Assembly (NCBI GenBank): GCA_964369755.1
Contig: CAYJFY010000006.1
Coordinates: 1 to 64,000 of the forward strand
Length of the DNA: 64,000 nt
Direction of reading: 5' to 3'
DNA from: CAUPWF01 sp964369755
GTDB lineage: Bacteria; Bacillota; Clostridia; Lachnospirales; Lachnospiraceae
Made by a program: the position numbers and the translations under genes. Shown piece after piece: positions 46,377 to 55,065 of the stretch. Under the pieces are notes generated by a model. That model saw only the letters and a program-made list of their open reading frames with translations. It was not told the DNA's origin and did no database searches. Position 1 is the stretch's first letter, and every line of letters begins with the position of its first letter.

Positions 46377-46634
46377 TTATAAGTTTTCTTCGAAGAATGC
46401 CTTGATTCCTTCGATTGCAACGTCTTCGTCTGCACCTTCTGCTGATACCACAACTGTTGCACCTTGTTTTACTCCCATAGCCATCACTGCCATCAACTTT
46501 GTAGCTTCTGCTTGCTTGTCATCCTTTTGGATTACGATTTTACTCTCGTATTTCTTCGCCTCTTTTACAAGCAATCCTGCTGGTCTTACATGGATTCCTA
46601 ACTCATCTTTTACTTCAAATTCAAAACTCTTCAT
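46377..46634 (-). CDS. ptsH: PTS phosphocarrier protein HPr
   Basis: 85 residues from the ATG at 46634, which has AAAGGAG upstream and places the phosphorylated histidine at residue 15 (ELGIHVRPA), as in the family. The regulatory Ser46 region reads ATKLMAVMAMG, with Thr or a nearby residue in place of the canonical Ser, so control by HPr kinase may be altered. It carries phosphate from enzyme I to the EIIABC protein encoded upstream. Confidence 0.94.
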   Translation of the reverse strand: MKSFEFEVKDELGIHVRPAGLLVKEAKKYESKIVIQKDDKQAEATKLMAVMAMGVKQGATVVVSAEGADEDVAIEGIKAFFEENL

Positions 46635-46669
46635 ACCATTCTCCTTTGCCATTCATATTCATGATTAAA

Positions 46670-49246
46670 TTACTTGACGAAATATGATTTTACTACATTC
46701 TTCCTCATGCATATCTCAGCTACCGCGTCCTTGTGGTCTTCGTTTAAGTTTGTTTCACAAACCAACGTTGCCCCACGAACTTCTGCATGTAGTTCTTCCT
46801 CGGCACTTTGATATCCGCGTAGGATGTAGCCATCTTCGTTTTCTGACTTTTTCAAGACACTCAAGACGTAGCAATCGCCTACAACTTCTAGCATGCTATA
46901 GTTATATGGTGTATTAAAATCAACATTGTTCATCTTCATAGCATTATACGGCATTTTATTATAAATTGCAAATGGTGTGAGGTATTCTTTTGCAATTTTT
47001 GCTAAATTTTTAACATTCTTTGTAATCGCAAACTCATATACCTGTCTTCCTAACATCTGTGAGTCTGGAGTCTCTAGTCCAATCCCCGATGGACGACCTG
47101 GTCTACGGAACAAATTGTCCTTTCCGAGTAAGCCCACGCTACGGAATAATGTTACTGCAATTGTTCCATATCCTTCCCCAATTAATTCAAATTCTCTTAC
47201 AGAATTGGTGAGGAATGCTAAACTCTCTTCGTGGTCTACCGCTACATATGATAACATTGGATAAATCGAGTCTGGACGCTCGTTCCAGCGCTCTTTCTCC
47301 CATACTTCCATTGCTGCATCTACTACTGGACGTCTAATCGAACCAAATTGGTTGTCGGATACCGAATACTCCACTTGAACATCATTTGGAATCAAGACTC
47401 TTACTCTGTGGTCTTTTGCATAATTTAGTACTTCTGCAGAAACTTCAAGAATTCTAGATTTATCTCTGAGTTTTACAGTAAATTCGATTTCCATACTTCC
47501 ATCGCAGATTTTTTTCTTTCGGCTATCCAAATCTTTTGGAATCGACATTACAACTTTGGAACGAATGGTTGTGGTGCTTGCTGATTTTTCAATCGAAGTT
47601 TCTGCAACCACATTTTCTGATGTTACAATGAAATCATCTTCCAATGGAGAGAAATCGTACTCGTCTCCGTCATCACTTCCATCTTCTATCAACAATACAT
47701 TTTTATATAATTTGTTTAACTCTTTGTCTAGAATATTTAAGCTACCATTGCTATTTACAGTTACTTCATAAAGTCTGTTTTCTGCGGCTTTTACCACTTG
47801 TGATTCTTCTACTTCCACTTGACCTTCTTGTTCTTGAATCAAGAAAGTCTTATAGCCCATAGCTGGAACCTCGTCAATGAAGTTGAGGTAATATCTTACA
47901 AATGGTGCATAATCTCCATAATGTACGATTTGTCTGTCGATCAGACCTGCATCTACCACCTCGCTCTTCACTACTTTGAATCCATATTTCTTGCCAGCTT
48001 CATCTACTAGGTCGAAGTTTGTCATCTTTGTGATAATCTGTGCCTCTACCACACCTTTTCTCGCATATGGAAGTAAGTTGAATACCGTAAGTTTATCCAA
48101 GGTCGGCTCACAGCTCATTGCATCCACGATTTTTCTCTTGTAATACTTGATTAATTCGTCTGTCTTGTCCTCTGCCAGTGTAAAACGGTTCTCAATCTGT
48201 TGATGAACCTTATCACTACAACAACAACCGATAGAATCATGTGCATGGTTCTTCATGATTTCCTTCCAGATTCTCTCAATCAATCCATGTTCATAAGGGA
48301 ATCCTAGCTTGTGTGCGATACTCGCCAATGGCTCTAGCGTATTGGTAATCTTGTTTTCAATTCTTGTATTGATGGTCTTCAAATCTGCTCTTGTAGAGAA
48401 GATCGAACGGTGAACTCTCATGTATTTCCCGTCTAGTAACTCTCCTTTGATGGTATCTAGATTTGGCACCTTCTCTAGCTCTTCGAAGATATTTTCATAT
48501 CTACTTAGGAAAAAGTCTTTGTCTGGGTAGATTTCCTTTAAGCTCTTCATTACTTCGTAGATATCTTTTTGAATCGGCATCTGATCATGTCCGTTTGGTA
48601 GTGCAATTTCTTCATTTACTGCACCACGCTCTAGAACAGGCATGTATTTGCTCATACGCGTCTTCAATGCTTCGATCTCCACTGGCAAATATTTCCCGAT
48701 AGCATAACCTAGTGGTAATAAGTGAACGAGGACTTTTCCTTCTGACTCACTCTCCCAGTAGAAATTTTGTTTGTTTGTGCCGTGTCTCTCTGAACTACCT
48801 CTCCAGAAAATCGCACGGTCAATATCGAATCCATTTAGAATCTGTGGCAATTTCTCGCTTTGACCAAATGAGTCTGGTAGGTATCCAATCATCATTGGGT
48901 CTCCGAATTCACGGCTGTCTTTCAATCCATAGAGCAGATTCCTAACAATCGACTCGCCGCCGACTACCATCTCATCTGTCTGTGTATACCAAGGTCCGAT
49001 GATTAATTTCCCCTTCTTAATCAACGCGTCTACCCTCGCTCTGTTCTCAGGTTTCACCTCAAAATAATCCTCTAGAATTGCAGTCTGCCCATCTAGCATA
49101 TAGTATGGATAGTTGTCGTCCGTCTCTAGTCTTGTCATAATTTCTTCCATATTATTTACAAGTAAAATCCTAGATTCTTCTGTTGTAAAATACCATTCTC
49201 TATCCCAGTGCATATGCGGGATTACATGTACATTCTTTGCTGCCAT
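46670..49246 (-). CDS. mngB: Alpha-mannosidase, GH38 (mannosylglycerate hydrolase)
   Basis: 858 residues. The zinc site is HMHWDREWY at 11-19 and the nucleophile Asp lies in GYLPDSFGQSEKLP. The middle and C-terminal beta domains of GH38 follow. No signal peptide. Next to a fructose-type EIIABC, as in E. coli mngAB, it should split 2-O-(6-phospho-mannosyl)-glycerate into mannose-6-phosphate and glycerate. Release of glycerate is supported by a glycerate kinase gene in the same cluster. The symbol is assigned by context and family. Confidence 0.85.
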   Translation of the reverse strand: MAAKNVHVIPHMHWDREWYFTTEESRILLVNNMEEIMTRLETDDNYPYYMLDGQTAILEDYFEVKPENRARVDALIKKGKLIIGPWYTQTDEMVVGGESIVRNLLYGLKDSREFGDPMMIGYLPDSFGQSEKLPQILNGFDIDRAIFWRGSSERHGTNKQNFYWESESEGKVLVHLLPLGYAIGKYLPVEIEALKTRMSKYMPVLERGAVNEEIALPNGHDQMPIQKDIYEVMKSLKEIYPDKDFFLSRYENIFEELEKVPNLDTIKGELLDGKYMRVHRSIFSTRADLKTINTRIENKITNTLEPLASIAHKLGFPYEHGLIERIWKEIMKNHAHDSIGCCCSDKVHQQIENRFTLAEDKTDELIKYYKRKIVDAMSCEPTLDKLTVFNLLPYARKGVVEAQIITKMTNFDLVDEAGKKYGFKVVKSEVVDAGLIDRQIVHYGDYAPFVRYYLNFIDEVPAMGYKTFLIQEQEGQVEVEESQVVKAAENRLYEVTVNSNGSLNILDKELNKLYKNVLLIEDGSDDGDEYDFSPLEDDFIVTSENVVAETSIEKSASTTTIRSKVVMSIPKDLDSRKKKICDGSMEIEFTVKLRDKSRILEVSAEVLNYAKDHRVRVLIPNDVQVEYSVSDNQFGSIRRPVVDAAMEVWEKERWNERPDSIYPMLSYVAVDHEESLAFLTNSVREFELIGEGYGTIAVTLFRSVGLLGKDNLFRRPGRPSGIGLETPDSQMLGRQVYEFAITKNVKNLAKIAKEYLTPFAIYNKMPYNAMKMNNVDFNTPYNYSMLEVVGDCYVLSVLKKSENEDGYILRGYQSAEEELHAEVRGATLVCETNLNEDHKDAVAEICMRKNVVKSYFVK

Positions 49247-49330
49247 ATCTTCCTCCTAATTATAAGACCACTTACTGCTTATACTCTATTTTTCTTGTTT
49301 TACACGTTCTAGCTGTGCTCTACCTGCCGA

Positions 49331-51241
49331 TTATAATTTCCCTTTACGCTTCATTTTCTTGATTTTTAGATTTCTTAACACTACTAATAAGAATGCGGAG
49401 ATTATTGCACCGATTACTGCCGCACCAACCCATACAAATGCTCCCCATAGTGGGTCCACTTGCTTAATCATAAAGATTGAGAAGATACCAGCTCCTGGTA
49501 CATCAAGCCCTAGATCGGCTATGGCCACAAGCATTCCAGTGACTGCGGAACCTGTACATAATGAGATGATTACACGGATTGGGTCTGCCATCATGAATGG
49601 AATAGCTCCCTCTGTAATTCCCCCTAATACAAGGATCCAAGATGTCTTACCTGCATCTTTTTCTTCTTCTGTAAATTTATCTTTTGCTACCATTGTTGCC
49701 ATGGTTACTGCAAATCCCGACACCATCTTTACCGATGCAAAGATTGCGTATGGTACGATTACACCCTCTGCCAATGCACCCGCACAGAATGCATAAGATG
49801 CTTTGTTAATTGGTCCACCCAAGTCGAATGATACCATAACCCCGATAATTGCTCCCAATAATGCTGCGTTGGTTCCACTTAGTGAATTAAGAAATTCGAT
49901 TAATGTTGTATTCAACCATGCAATCGGCTCTCCTATAATGAGGAACATCACAATTCCAACCCCGAGTGTGCTCAATACTGGATATACTAGGAAACTTACA
50001 AATCCTGCGAGTGTTCCTCTTGCTGGGATATACTTCTTAATTAGTTTTACCAAGAAACCTGCCACTAAACCGCCGAACATACCCGCTAAGAATCCACCAC
50101 CAATCAAGTTTGCTGCCAAACCCGCCGCAAAACCTGGTGCAAGTGCCGTCTTATCTGAGATAGAATACGCCATGTATGCTGCCATTACTGGTACAAGAAG
50201 TGTTCCTAGCAAACCACTACCGAGGTTTCTAAATAACCATAACCATGAACCTTCTAGCTTGTACAAATCATCTAACCCGAAAACGTTAGAAACTAATACT
50301 GCAAATGCTCCAATCATACCTCCTGCAACGATGATTGGGATCATATAAGAGATACCTGTCAATACCGATTGCTTGATGACTTTTGTTAGGCTTTCCTTCT
50401 CTTCGCCATCGTTTGCACTTGCTACGTATTCACCTTTTTCAAATGTCTCTGCCTTCTCTAATGCTTTTTGAATGACTTCTTTTCCTTTTTTTATCGGCTC
50501 AGCAACTGGTACTTTTACCGATGCCAGATGTGAGAATCTCTCTACATCTTTGACTGCTACTTCCACTGCAAATATCGCAGCATCCGCTTTCTGCAAATTC
50601 TCCGCAGTGTGTCTATCTTCGATTCCATTTGCACCTTGCTTCTCAACGTAGACTTTTACACCCATCTCTTCGCCCGCCTTCACAAGTGCTTGTGCCGCCA
50701 TATAAGTATGTGCGATTCCTGCTGGACAAGCTGTGACTGCTACGATTGATTTCGTGTATTCAATGTTTTTCTCTTCTTTTTCTTGTACTGCATCTAGTTT
50801 TTCAAATAATTCTTTTGGAGTTTTTGAAGCAAATAAAGCGTTAGCATAATCTTCGTCGCTCATTCTCTCCATCAATGTTGCCAATAGGTCTAGATGAGTG
50901 CTTCCGCCTTCACTTTTTGGTATTGCCAACATAATGATATGTTTTACTTCGTTGTCTGGGTCTAAACTCTCCCAATCTGAAACCACGTCTTTTGTTGTCA
51001 TTACTGCAAATGCCGCTTCTCTTACGCAGTCTGATTTTCCATGAGGAATTGCAAATCCATTCTCAATTCCTGTCTCAGAAATAGATTCTCTCTCATAAAT
51101 CGCTTCCAAGAATCCTTCTACTGAACTAATTTTTCCATTGTCGTACAATACTTGTACTAGTTGTTTGATTACTTCGTCCTTTGTTTTCGCCGAAGCATCA
51201 AGCAAGATCATGTTTTCATTTGTTAACTCAAATAACTTCAT
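49331..51241 (-). CDS. mngA: PTS fructose-type EIIABC, probable mannosylglycerate transporter
   Basis: 636 residues. EIIA is at about 1-150 with active His67 in NGFAIPHGKSD, EIIB at about 163-262 with active Cys172 in VTACPAGIAHTY, and EIIC from about 288 with some eight membrane segments. This single-chain A-B-C order matches MngA. It imports and phosphorylates its sugar. Gene context (GH38, glycerate kinase, ManA) points to 2-O-alpha-mannosyl-D-glycerate. A TTGTGTA-N4-TACACAA palindrome lies 108 bases upstream. Confidence 0.86.
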   Translation of the reverse strand: MKLFELTNENMILLDASAKTKDEVIKQLVQVLYDNGKISSVEGFLEAIYERESISETGIENGFAIPHGKSDCVREAAFAVMTTKDVVSDWESLDPDNEVKHIIMLAIPKSEGGSTHLDLLATLMERMSDEDYANALFASKTPKELFEKLDAVQEKEEKNIEYTKSIVAVTACPAGIAHTYMAAQALVKAGEEMGVKVYVEKQGANGIEDRHTAENLQKADAAIFAVEVAVKDVERFSHLASVKVPVAEPIKKGKEVIQKALEKAETFEKGEYVASANDGEEKESLTKVIKQSVLTGISYMIPIIVAGGMIGAFAVLVSNVFGLDDLYKLEGSWLWLFRNLGSGLLGTLLVPVMAAYMAYSISDKTALAPGFAAGLAANLIGGGFLAGMFGGLVAGFLVKLIKKYIPARGTLAGFVSFLVYPVLSTLGVGIVMFLIIGEPIAWLNTTLIEFLNSLSGTNAALLGAIIGVMVSFDLGGPINKASYAFCAGALAEGVIVPYAIFASVKMVSGFAVTMATMVAKDKFTEEEKDAGKTSWILVLGGITEGAIPFMMADPIRVIISLCTGSAVTGMLVAIADLGLDVPGAGIFSIFMIKQVDPLWGAFVWVGAAVIGAIISAFLLVVLRNLKIKKMKRKGKL

Positions 51242-51348
51242 ATCTCTTCTCCTTTACCTTTGCAACTAACTGCGTTTCTTGCATTTATTAAATCATATTT
51301 TTTTCACATTTTTCATTTATCGATATAAATTCACCTTGAAACCATCAA

Positions 51349-51366
51349 TTGTGTAAATATACACAA
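51349..51366. promoter_or_regulatory. Palindromic operator candidate upstream of mngA
   Basis: TTGTGTA-AATA-TACACAA is a perfect 7-base inverted repeat with a 4-base spacer, between the glycerate kinase stop and mngA. The half-site TGTGTA recurs upstream of ptsI and mngB and in the hairpin after the RpiR gene. Confidence 0.55.
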
Positions 51367-51367
51367 C

Positions 51368-52501
51368 CTATAGCTCCATTCCGACTTTGATGCATCTCAA
51401 CAATCGCTCGACTGCGCTCTCGTATAATTCCTCGGCATGCTCAATCGCCTCTTCTAGTGGCATAATGCCATTGACTGTCGGTATGATGCTACGAATCCCA
51501 TGGTTGTACATCTCCTCTGCTCGCTCACCCATTCCACCTACAATTGCAACACATGGAATATTTTCGTTTAGACAAACCTTACCAACTCCCGCTGGAACCT
51601 TCCCGTATGCGGACTGATAGTCCATTCTGCCCTCTCCTGTAATGACCAAGTCTGCATCATAAATCCGATTTTGAAAATCCAGAACATCTAGAACCGTTTC
51701 AATCCCTGATTGCATCTTCGCATTGGTAAACAGCATAAGGGCTGCACCCAGTCCGCCTGCTGCTCCTGCTCCTGCTTCGTTTCGTACAAGACGACCAGTA
51801 GCCTGCTCCGCAATACCGATATAGTGTTCCATTCCTGCTTCCAATTTCTTCTGAAGCTCAGGCGTTGCTCCCTTTTGTTTTCCAAATACATACGTTGCCC
51901 CTGTAGGTCCAAGCAATGGATTCGTCACATCACTCATTACGGTAATATTCGCTTGTAGCACTTGCTCGTTAATCTGGCTTGCATCGATTCTCTTAATCTT
52001 CGTAAAATTTTCTGGAATTGCTTCCACTTCCCTATCTTCTGCATCGTAGAACTTCACACCAATTGCTTGTGCAAATCCGATTCCTCCATCATTGGTCGCA
52101 CTACCACCGATTCCAATATAAATTTCCCTGCAACCATGTTCTAGGGCATGTATCAGCATCTGCCCTGCACCATAAGTACTCTGCTTCATCACATCTCGCT
52201 CCTCATCACTCACAAGAGTAATGCCAGATGCCACTGCCATCTCCATCACAGCCATTTCATTTACCAGACCATACTCTGCCGAAATATCGCGTAACAATGG
52301 ATTTTTCACCGTACATTCCACTTTTCGCCCTTGCAAGGACTCCATCAGACAATCCACAGTTCCTTCTCCACCATCTGCCATAGGGATTTTCACCACTTGG
52401 CATGGTGCTAGCATCTTCTTCGCTACCCTCTCCACAATATTGCCAATCTGAATCGCCTCAAGCGATCCCTTAAATGAATCCGACGCAATTACAATTTTCA
52501 T
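51368..52501 (-). CDS. Glycerate kinase, type I (GarK/GlxK family)
   Basis: 377 residues. The start KIVIASDSFKGSLEA and MADGGEGTVD (near 43) are typical, as are IGGSATNDGGIGFAQAIG and VITGEGRMDYQSAYGK. It phosphorylates D-glycerate to 2-phosphoglycerate (class I). In this cluster it would use the glycerate released from mannosylglycerate. AGGAGGCG precedes the ATG. Confidence 0.93.
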   Translation of the reverse strand: MKIVIASDSFKGSLEAIQIGNIVERVAKKMLAPCQVVKIPMADGGEGTVDCLMESLQGRKVECTVKNPLLRDISAEYGLVNEMAVMEMAVASGITLVSDEERDVMKQSTYGAGQMLIHALEHGCREIYIGIGGSATNDGGIGFAQAIGVKFYDAEDREVEAIPENFTKIKRIDASQINEQVLQANITVMSDVTNPLLGPTGATYVFGKQKGATPELQKKLEAGMEHYIGIAEQATGRLVRNEAGAGAAGGLGAALMLFTNAKMQSGIETVLDVLDFQNRIYDADLVITGEGRMDYQSAYGKVPAGVGKVCLNENIPCVAIVGGMGERAEEMYNHGIRSIIPTVNGIMPLEEAIEHAEELYESAVERLLRCIKVGMEL

Positions 52502-52634
52502 TCTTTAACGCCTCCTTCTCTCGTATCTTTTTTATCCAATGAGTCATAACTCACATGCTTTATTACTAATCTACCATATTATCTTTATACTCCTCCCATT
52601 TTTGATATTTATACACCGCTATTTCCCACTGCAC

Positions 52635-52668
52635 AAAAAGAGCCCTGTGTATTTATACACAGAGCTCC
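52635..52668 (-). terminator. Terminator overlapping the end of the RpiR gene
   Basis: AGCTCTGTGTAT / ATACACAGGGCT stem; on the minus strand a run of five T follows. It overlaps the stop codon of the SIS half. Its centre TGTGTATTTATACACA also resembles the mngA operator. Confidence 0.75.
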
Positions 52669-53414
52669 TTCCAATATTCTTCACAAATCAATCGAATCAA
52701 CATCATTAATCCGATATAATCCGTCACATTATATCCATTCACCACTCTCTTCTCACCCCAGAAGCAGAGCTGCTCATCACACACCTTACTCAACGGATTT
52801 TCTCCAAAATGTGTCATGCAATACACGAGACTCCCCTGGGCTTTTGCCCGTTTTGCAATATTCACTAATCGCTCAATCTTCCCCGACGCGCTCAGTACAA
52901 CCACCATATCGCCTGTCCCATACTGCCGAGCCATATACTCCATATCATTAATCTGCGGAAAATACTCCACCTGCTTATCTAGACACCTCAGATACCTTCC
53001 AAACTGCTCCGCAAAATATGCCGAATCGCCTGTTCCTACAAACAGTATCTTGTTCGCCTGCTTCATGTCCTTCACCATCTTCTCCATGAGCTCTTCATCG
53101 CGCAAGTCTCGAGTACGCACAATATTACCAGGAATCTTCTCCATGACCTTCCCTGCAACCGTCATATTACTGGTATTCTCCTGTTGTTGTGTCTACTCAT
53201 TATGCAATGCAAACTTCAACTCCGAAAATCCACTATACCCTAGCTTCTTCGAAAGGCGCATCACCGCATTTGGCGATATAAACAAGTCACTTGCAATCTT
53301 TTGAATCGCCAATTTATCGATTTCACTACGATGTTCCAAAATATACTCCACGATACTACTATCTGTGTCATTCAGCTTGAATTCCTTCTCATAAAACCTT
53401 TGCTCAAAATTCAT
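52653..53414 (-). pseudogene. RpiR-family regulator split by an in-frame amber codon
   Basis: The N-terminal helix-turn-helix domain (73 residues, AIQKIASDLFISPNAVMRL) and the SIS sugar-phosphate domain (from 53165, KILFVGTGDSAYFAEQ) lie in the same frame. They are separated by a single TAG at 53193-53195 and nine open codons. A full protein would be about 253 residues. The ATG at 53165 has GGAGA 12 bases upstream, so the two halves might be made separately. The regulator lies at the head of the mannosylglycerate cluster and would have sensed a sugar phosphate. Confidence 0.85.
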
Positions 53415-53434
53415 AGTGCACCTCCATCGTCGAT

Positions 53435-53494
53435 CATTGGGGACGTAGTAAAACGACGTTTTACTACGTCCCCAATGAAAACATCCCTGTCCCT
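53435..53494. repeat. Palindromic GGGGACG repeat, copy 7, reverse orientation
   Basis: Perfect 21-base arms CATTGGGGACGTAGTAAAAC(G) (53435-53455) and the complement (53457-53477) around one A; then the head in reverse, AAAACATCCCTGTCCCT (53478-53494). The stem differs from the other copies but both arms changed together. Confidence 0.9.
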
Positions 53495-53558
53495 AATTAC
53501 AATTAGTATATCATATGGTATACTAAAAGAAAACCATGAACAAAGGAGATTTAAATCT

Positions 53559-54506
53559 ATGAAGATCGCAACTATTGGAAGCAATATCATCGTTGACAAA
53601 TTTATTTCAGCCGTACATACCGTAGATGGCTGTGAAGTAGTCGCTTGCTACTCTAGAACAAAGGAGCGTGCACTAGAGTTTGCCACAAAACATGATATTT
53701 TGAACCACTACACCTCTCTTTCAGAGATGTTGGAAAACTCGGATATTGATTTTATCTACATTGCAAGCCCAAATAGCCTCCATTATGCACAGACAAAGCA
53801 AGCTCTACTTGCTGGCAAACATGTTATCTGCGAGAAACCATTTACTTCCACCTACGCCGAAACAGAAGAACTTGTTTCTATTGCAAAGAAAAACAACCTG
53901 TTTTTATTCGAGGCGATCACTACCATTCACCTACCAAATTATCGGTGGATCCTAGATTCCCTCAAGGAAATCGGCAATGTGAAACTCGTGACTTGCAATT
54001 TCTCCAAATACTCTAGTCGATACACTGACTTCTTGGCAGGAGATACACCAAACGTGTTTAACCCTGAACTCTCAGGTGGTGCATTAATGGACCTAAATGT
54101 ATACAACCTACATTTTGTGATCGGTCTTTTCGGCAAACCGAACTCTATGCAGTACTTTCCGAATTTGGAGCGTGGAATCGACAGCTCGGGTGTCGCTATT
54201 TTGACTTATGATAATTTTATAGCCACTTGCATTTCCGGAAAAGACAGTGACGCAAATAGCTCGATACAAATCCAAGGTGTAGAAGGCTCTATCTATATTG
54301 ATGCACAATCTAGTCGACTCACGGATGTAAAGCTTGTAAAAAATGAAAAAACAACCCATAGTGGCACGCATGAATTTGACAATGCGATGCACTATGAGTT
54401 GCTAGATTTTTATACAATATTCTCGAAGAATGACTATGAAGCTTGTTACCAATTACTCGACCATTCATTGACCGTAATGGATGTTCTCCACGGCCTGAGA
54501 GCATGA
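53559..54506 (+). CDS. Gfo/Idh/MocA-family oxidoreductase
   Basis: 315 residues from the ATG at 53559, with AAAGGAG upstream; the longer open frame crosses the palindromic repeat and is not coding there. An N-terminal Rossmann fold (MKIATIGSNIIVDKF) is followed by the nucleotide/catalytic motif CEKPFTST with its Lys, and a C-terminal alpha/beta domain. It oxidises or reduces a sugar or inositol derivative with NAD(P). Substrate unknown. It stands alone between two repeats. AGTATA...TATACT (53504-53523) upstream may be promoter or operator. Confidence 0.88.
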   Translation: MKIATIGSNIIVDKFISAVHTVDGCEVVACYSRTKERALEFATKHDILNHYTSLSEMLENSDIDFIYIASPNSLHYAQTKQALLAGKHVICEKPFTSTYAETEELVSIAKKNNLFLFEAITTIHLPNYRWILDSLKEIGNVKLVTCNFSKYSSRYTDFLAGDTPNVFNPELSGGALMDLNVYNLHFVIGLFGKPNSMQYFPNLERGIDSSGVAILTYDNFIATCISGKDSDANSSIQIQGVEGSIYIDAQSSRLTDVKLVKNEKTTHSGTHEFDNAMHYELLDFYTIFSKNDYEACYQLLDHSLTVMDVLHGLRA

Positions 54507-54567
54507 AAGGGACAGGGATGTTTTCATTGGGGACGGGGGTTTTCTTAAAAAACCCCCGTCCCCAATG
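54506..54567. repeat. Palindromic GGGGACG repeat, copy 8
   Basis: AAAGGGACAGGGATGTTTTC head, then 19-base arms CATTGGGGACGGGGGTTTT (54525-54543) and complement (54549-54567) with a five-base loop. It abuts the stop of the Gfo/Idh gene and lies between converging genes. Confidence 0.9.
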
Positions 54568-54575
54568 GCCAATGG

Positions 54576-55016
54576 CTACCATTGGTAGCCAGCGAAGAAG
54601 CCGCTCAATTTCACCAGCATGTCCTCTAACACATCCAACTCTTCATCTGTTAGATGTGCTGCCACTGCTTTTACCATTTTTTTGTGGAAGGCAGCGTGGT
54701 GGTGAAATGCTTTTTCACCTTTTTCCGTGAGTGCTATATACACCACTCGACGGTCTTCATCGCTACGAATTCGCATGACATAGTTTTTTCTCACCAATGC
54801 ATTCATCGCAATTGTCAATGAGCTCACTGTGATATTCATTTTTTTTGCAATGACAGACATATTATTATTCGCATCTAAGCCAATCGCTTCTATAATGTGC
54901 ATATCATTATTGCTAATATCTGCAAATTCCTCCGATATAATACCTCGCTCCTCTAATTCCCATATCTGGTGAAATAGGTTCACTAGTATTTCATTAATCA
55001 GATCATGTGTGCTCAT
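54576..55016 (-). CDS. MarR-family regulator, FabT-like
   Basis: 146 residues, a winged helix-turn-helix: recognition region VIAKKMNITVSSLTIAMNALVRKNYVMR, then wing RSDEDRRVVYIALTEKG. Position at the end of the fatty-acid operon suggests FabT, which senses acyl-ACP and represses fab genes. FabT is usually encoded first in such operons, so the location is unusual. AGGAGAAG precedes the ATG. Confidence 0.85.
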   Translation of the reverse strand: MSTHDLINEILVNLFHQIWELEERGIISEEFADISNNDMHIIEAIGLDANNNMSVIAKKMNITVSSLTIAMNALVRKNYVMRIRSDEDRRVVYIALTEKGEKAFHHHAAFHKKMVKAVAAHLTDEELDVLEDMLVKLSGFFAGYQW

Positions 55017-55065
55017 TTGACTTCTCCTTTTATTATTCTGAACGAATCATTGTGGTGTCTGCACT

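Noticed and set aside
49803..50348. 181-codon plus-strand ORF antisense to mngA
   Set aside because: Complement of membrane-segment codons; low complexity and no ribosome binding site.
53301..53558. N-terminal extension of the Gfo/Idh protein by 86 residues
   Set aside because: The extension runs through palindromic repeat copy 7 and antisense to the RpiR gene, while a strong ribosome binding site precedes the ATG at 53559.
14156..54567. CRISPR array
   Set aside because: The repeats are kilobases apart, palindromic and of differing length, with no spacers or cas genes.
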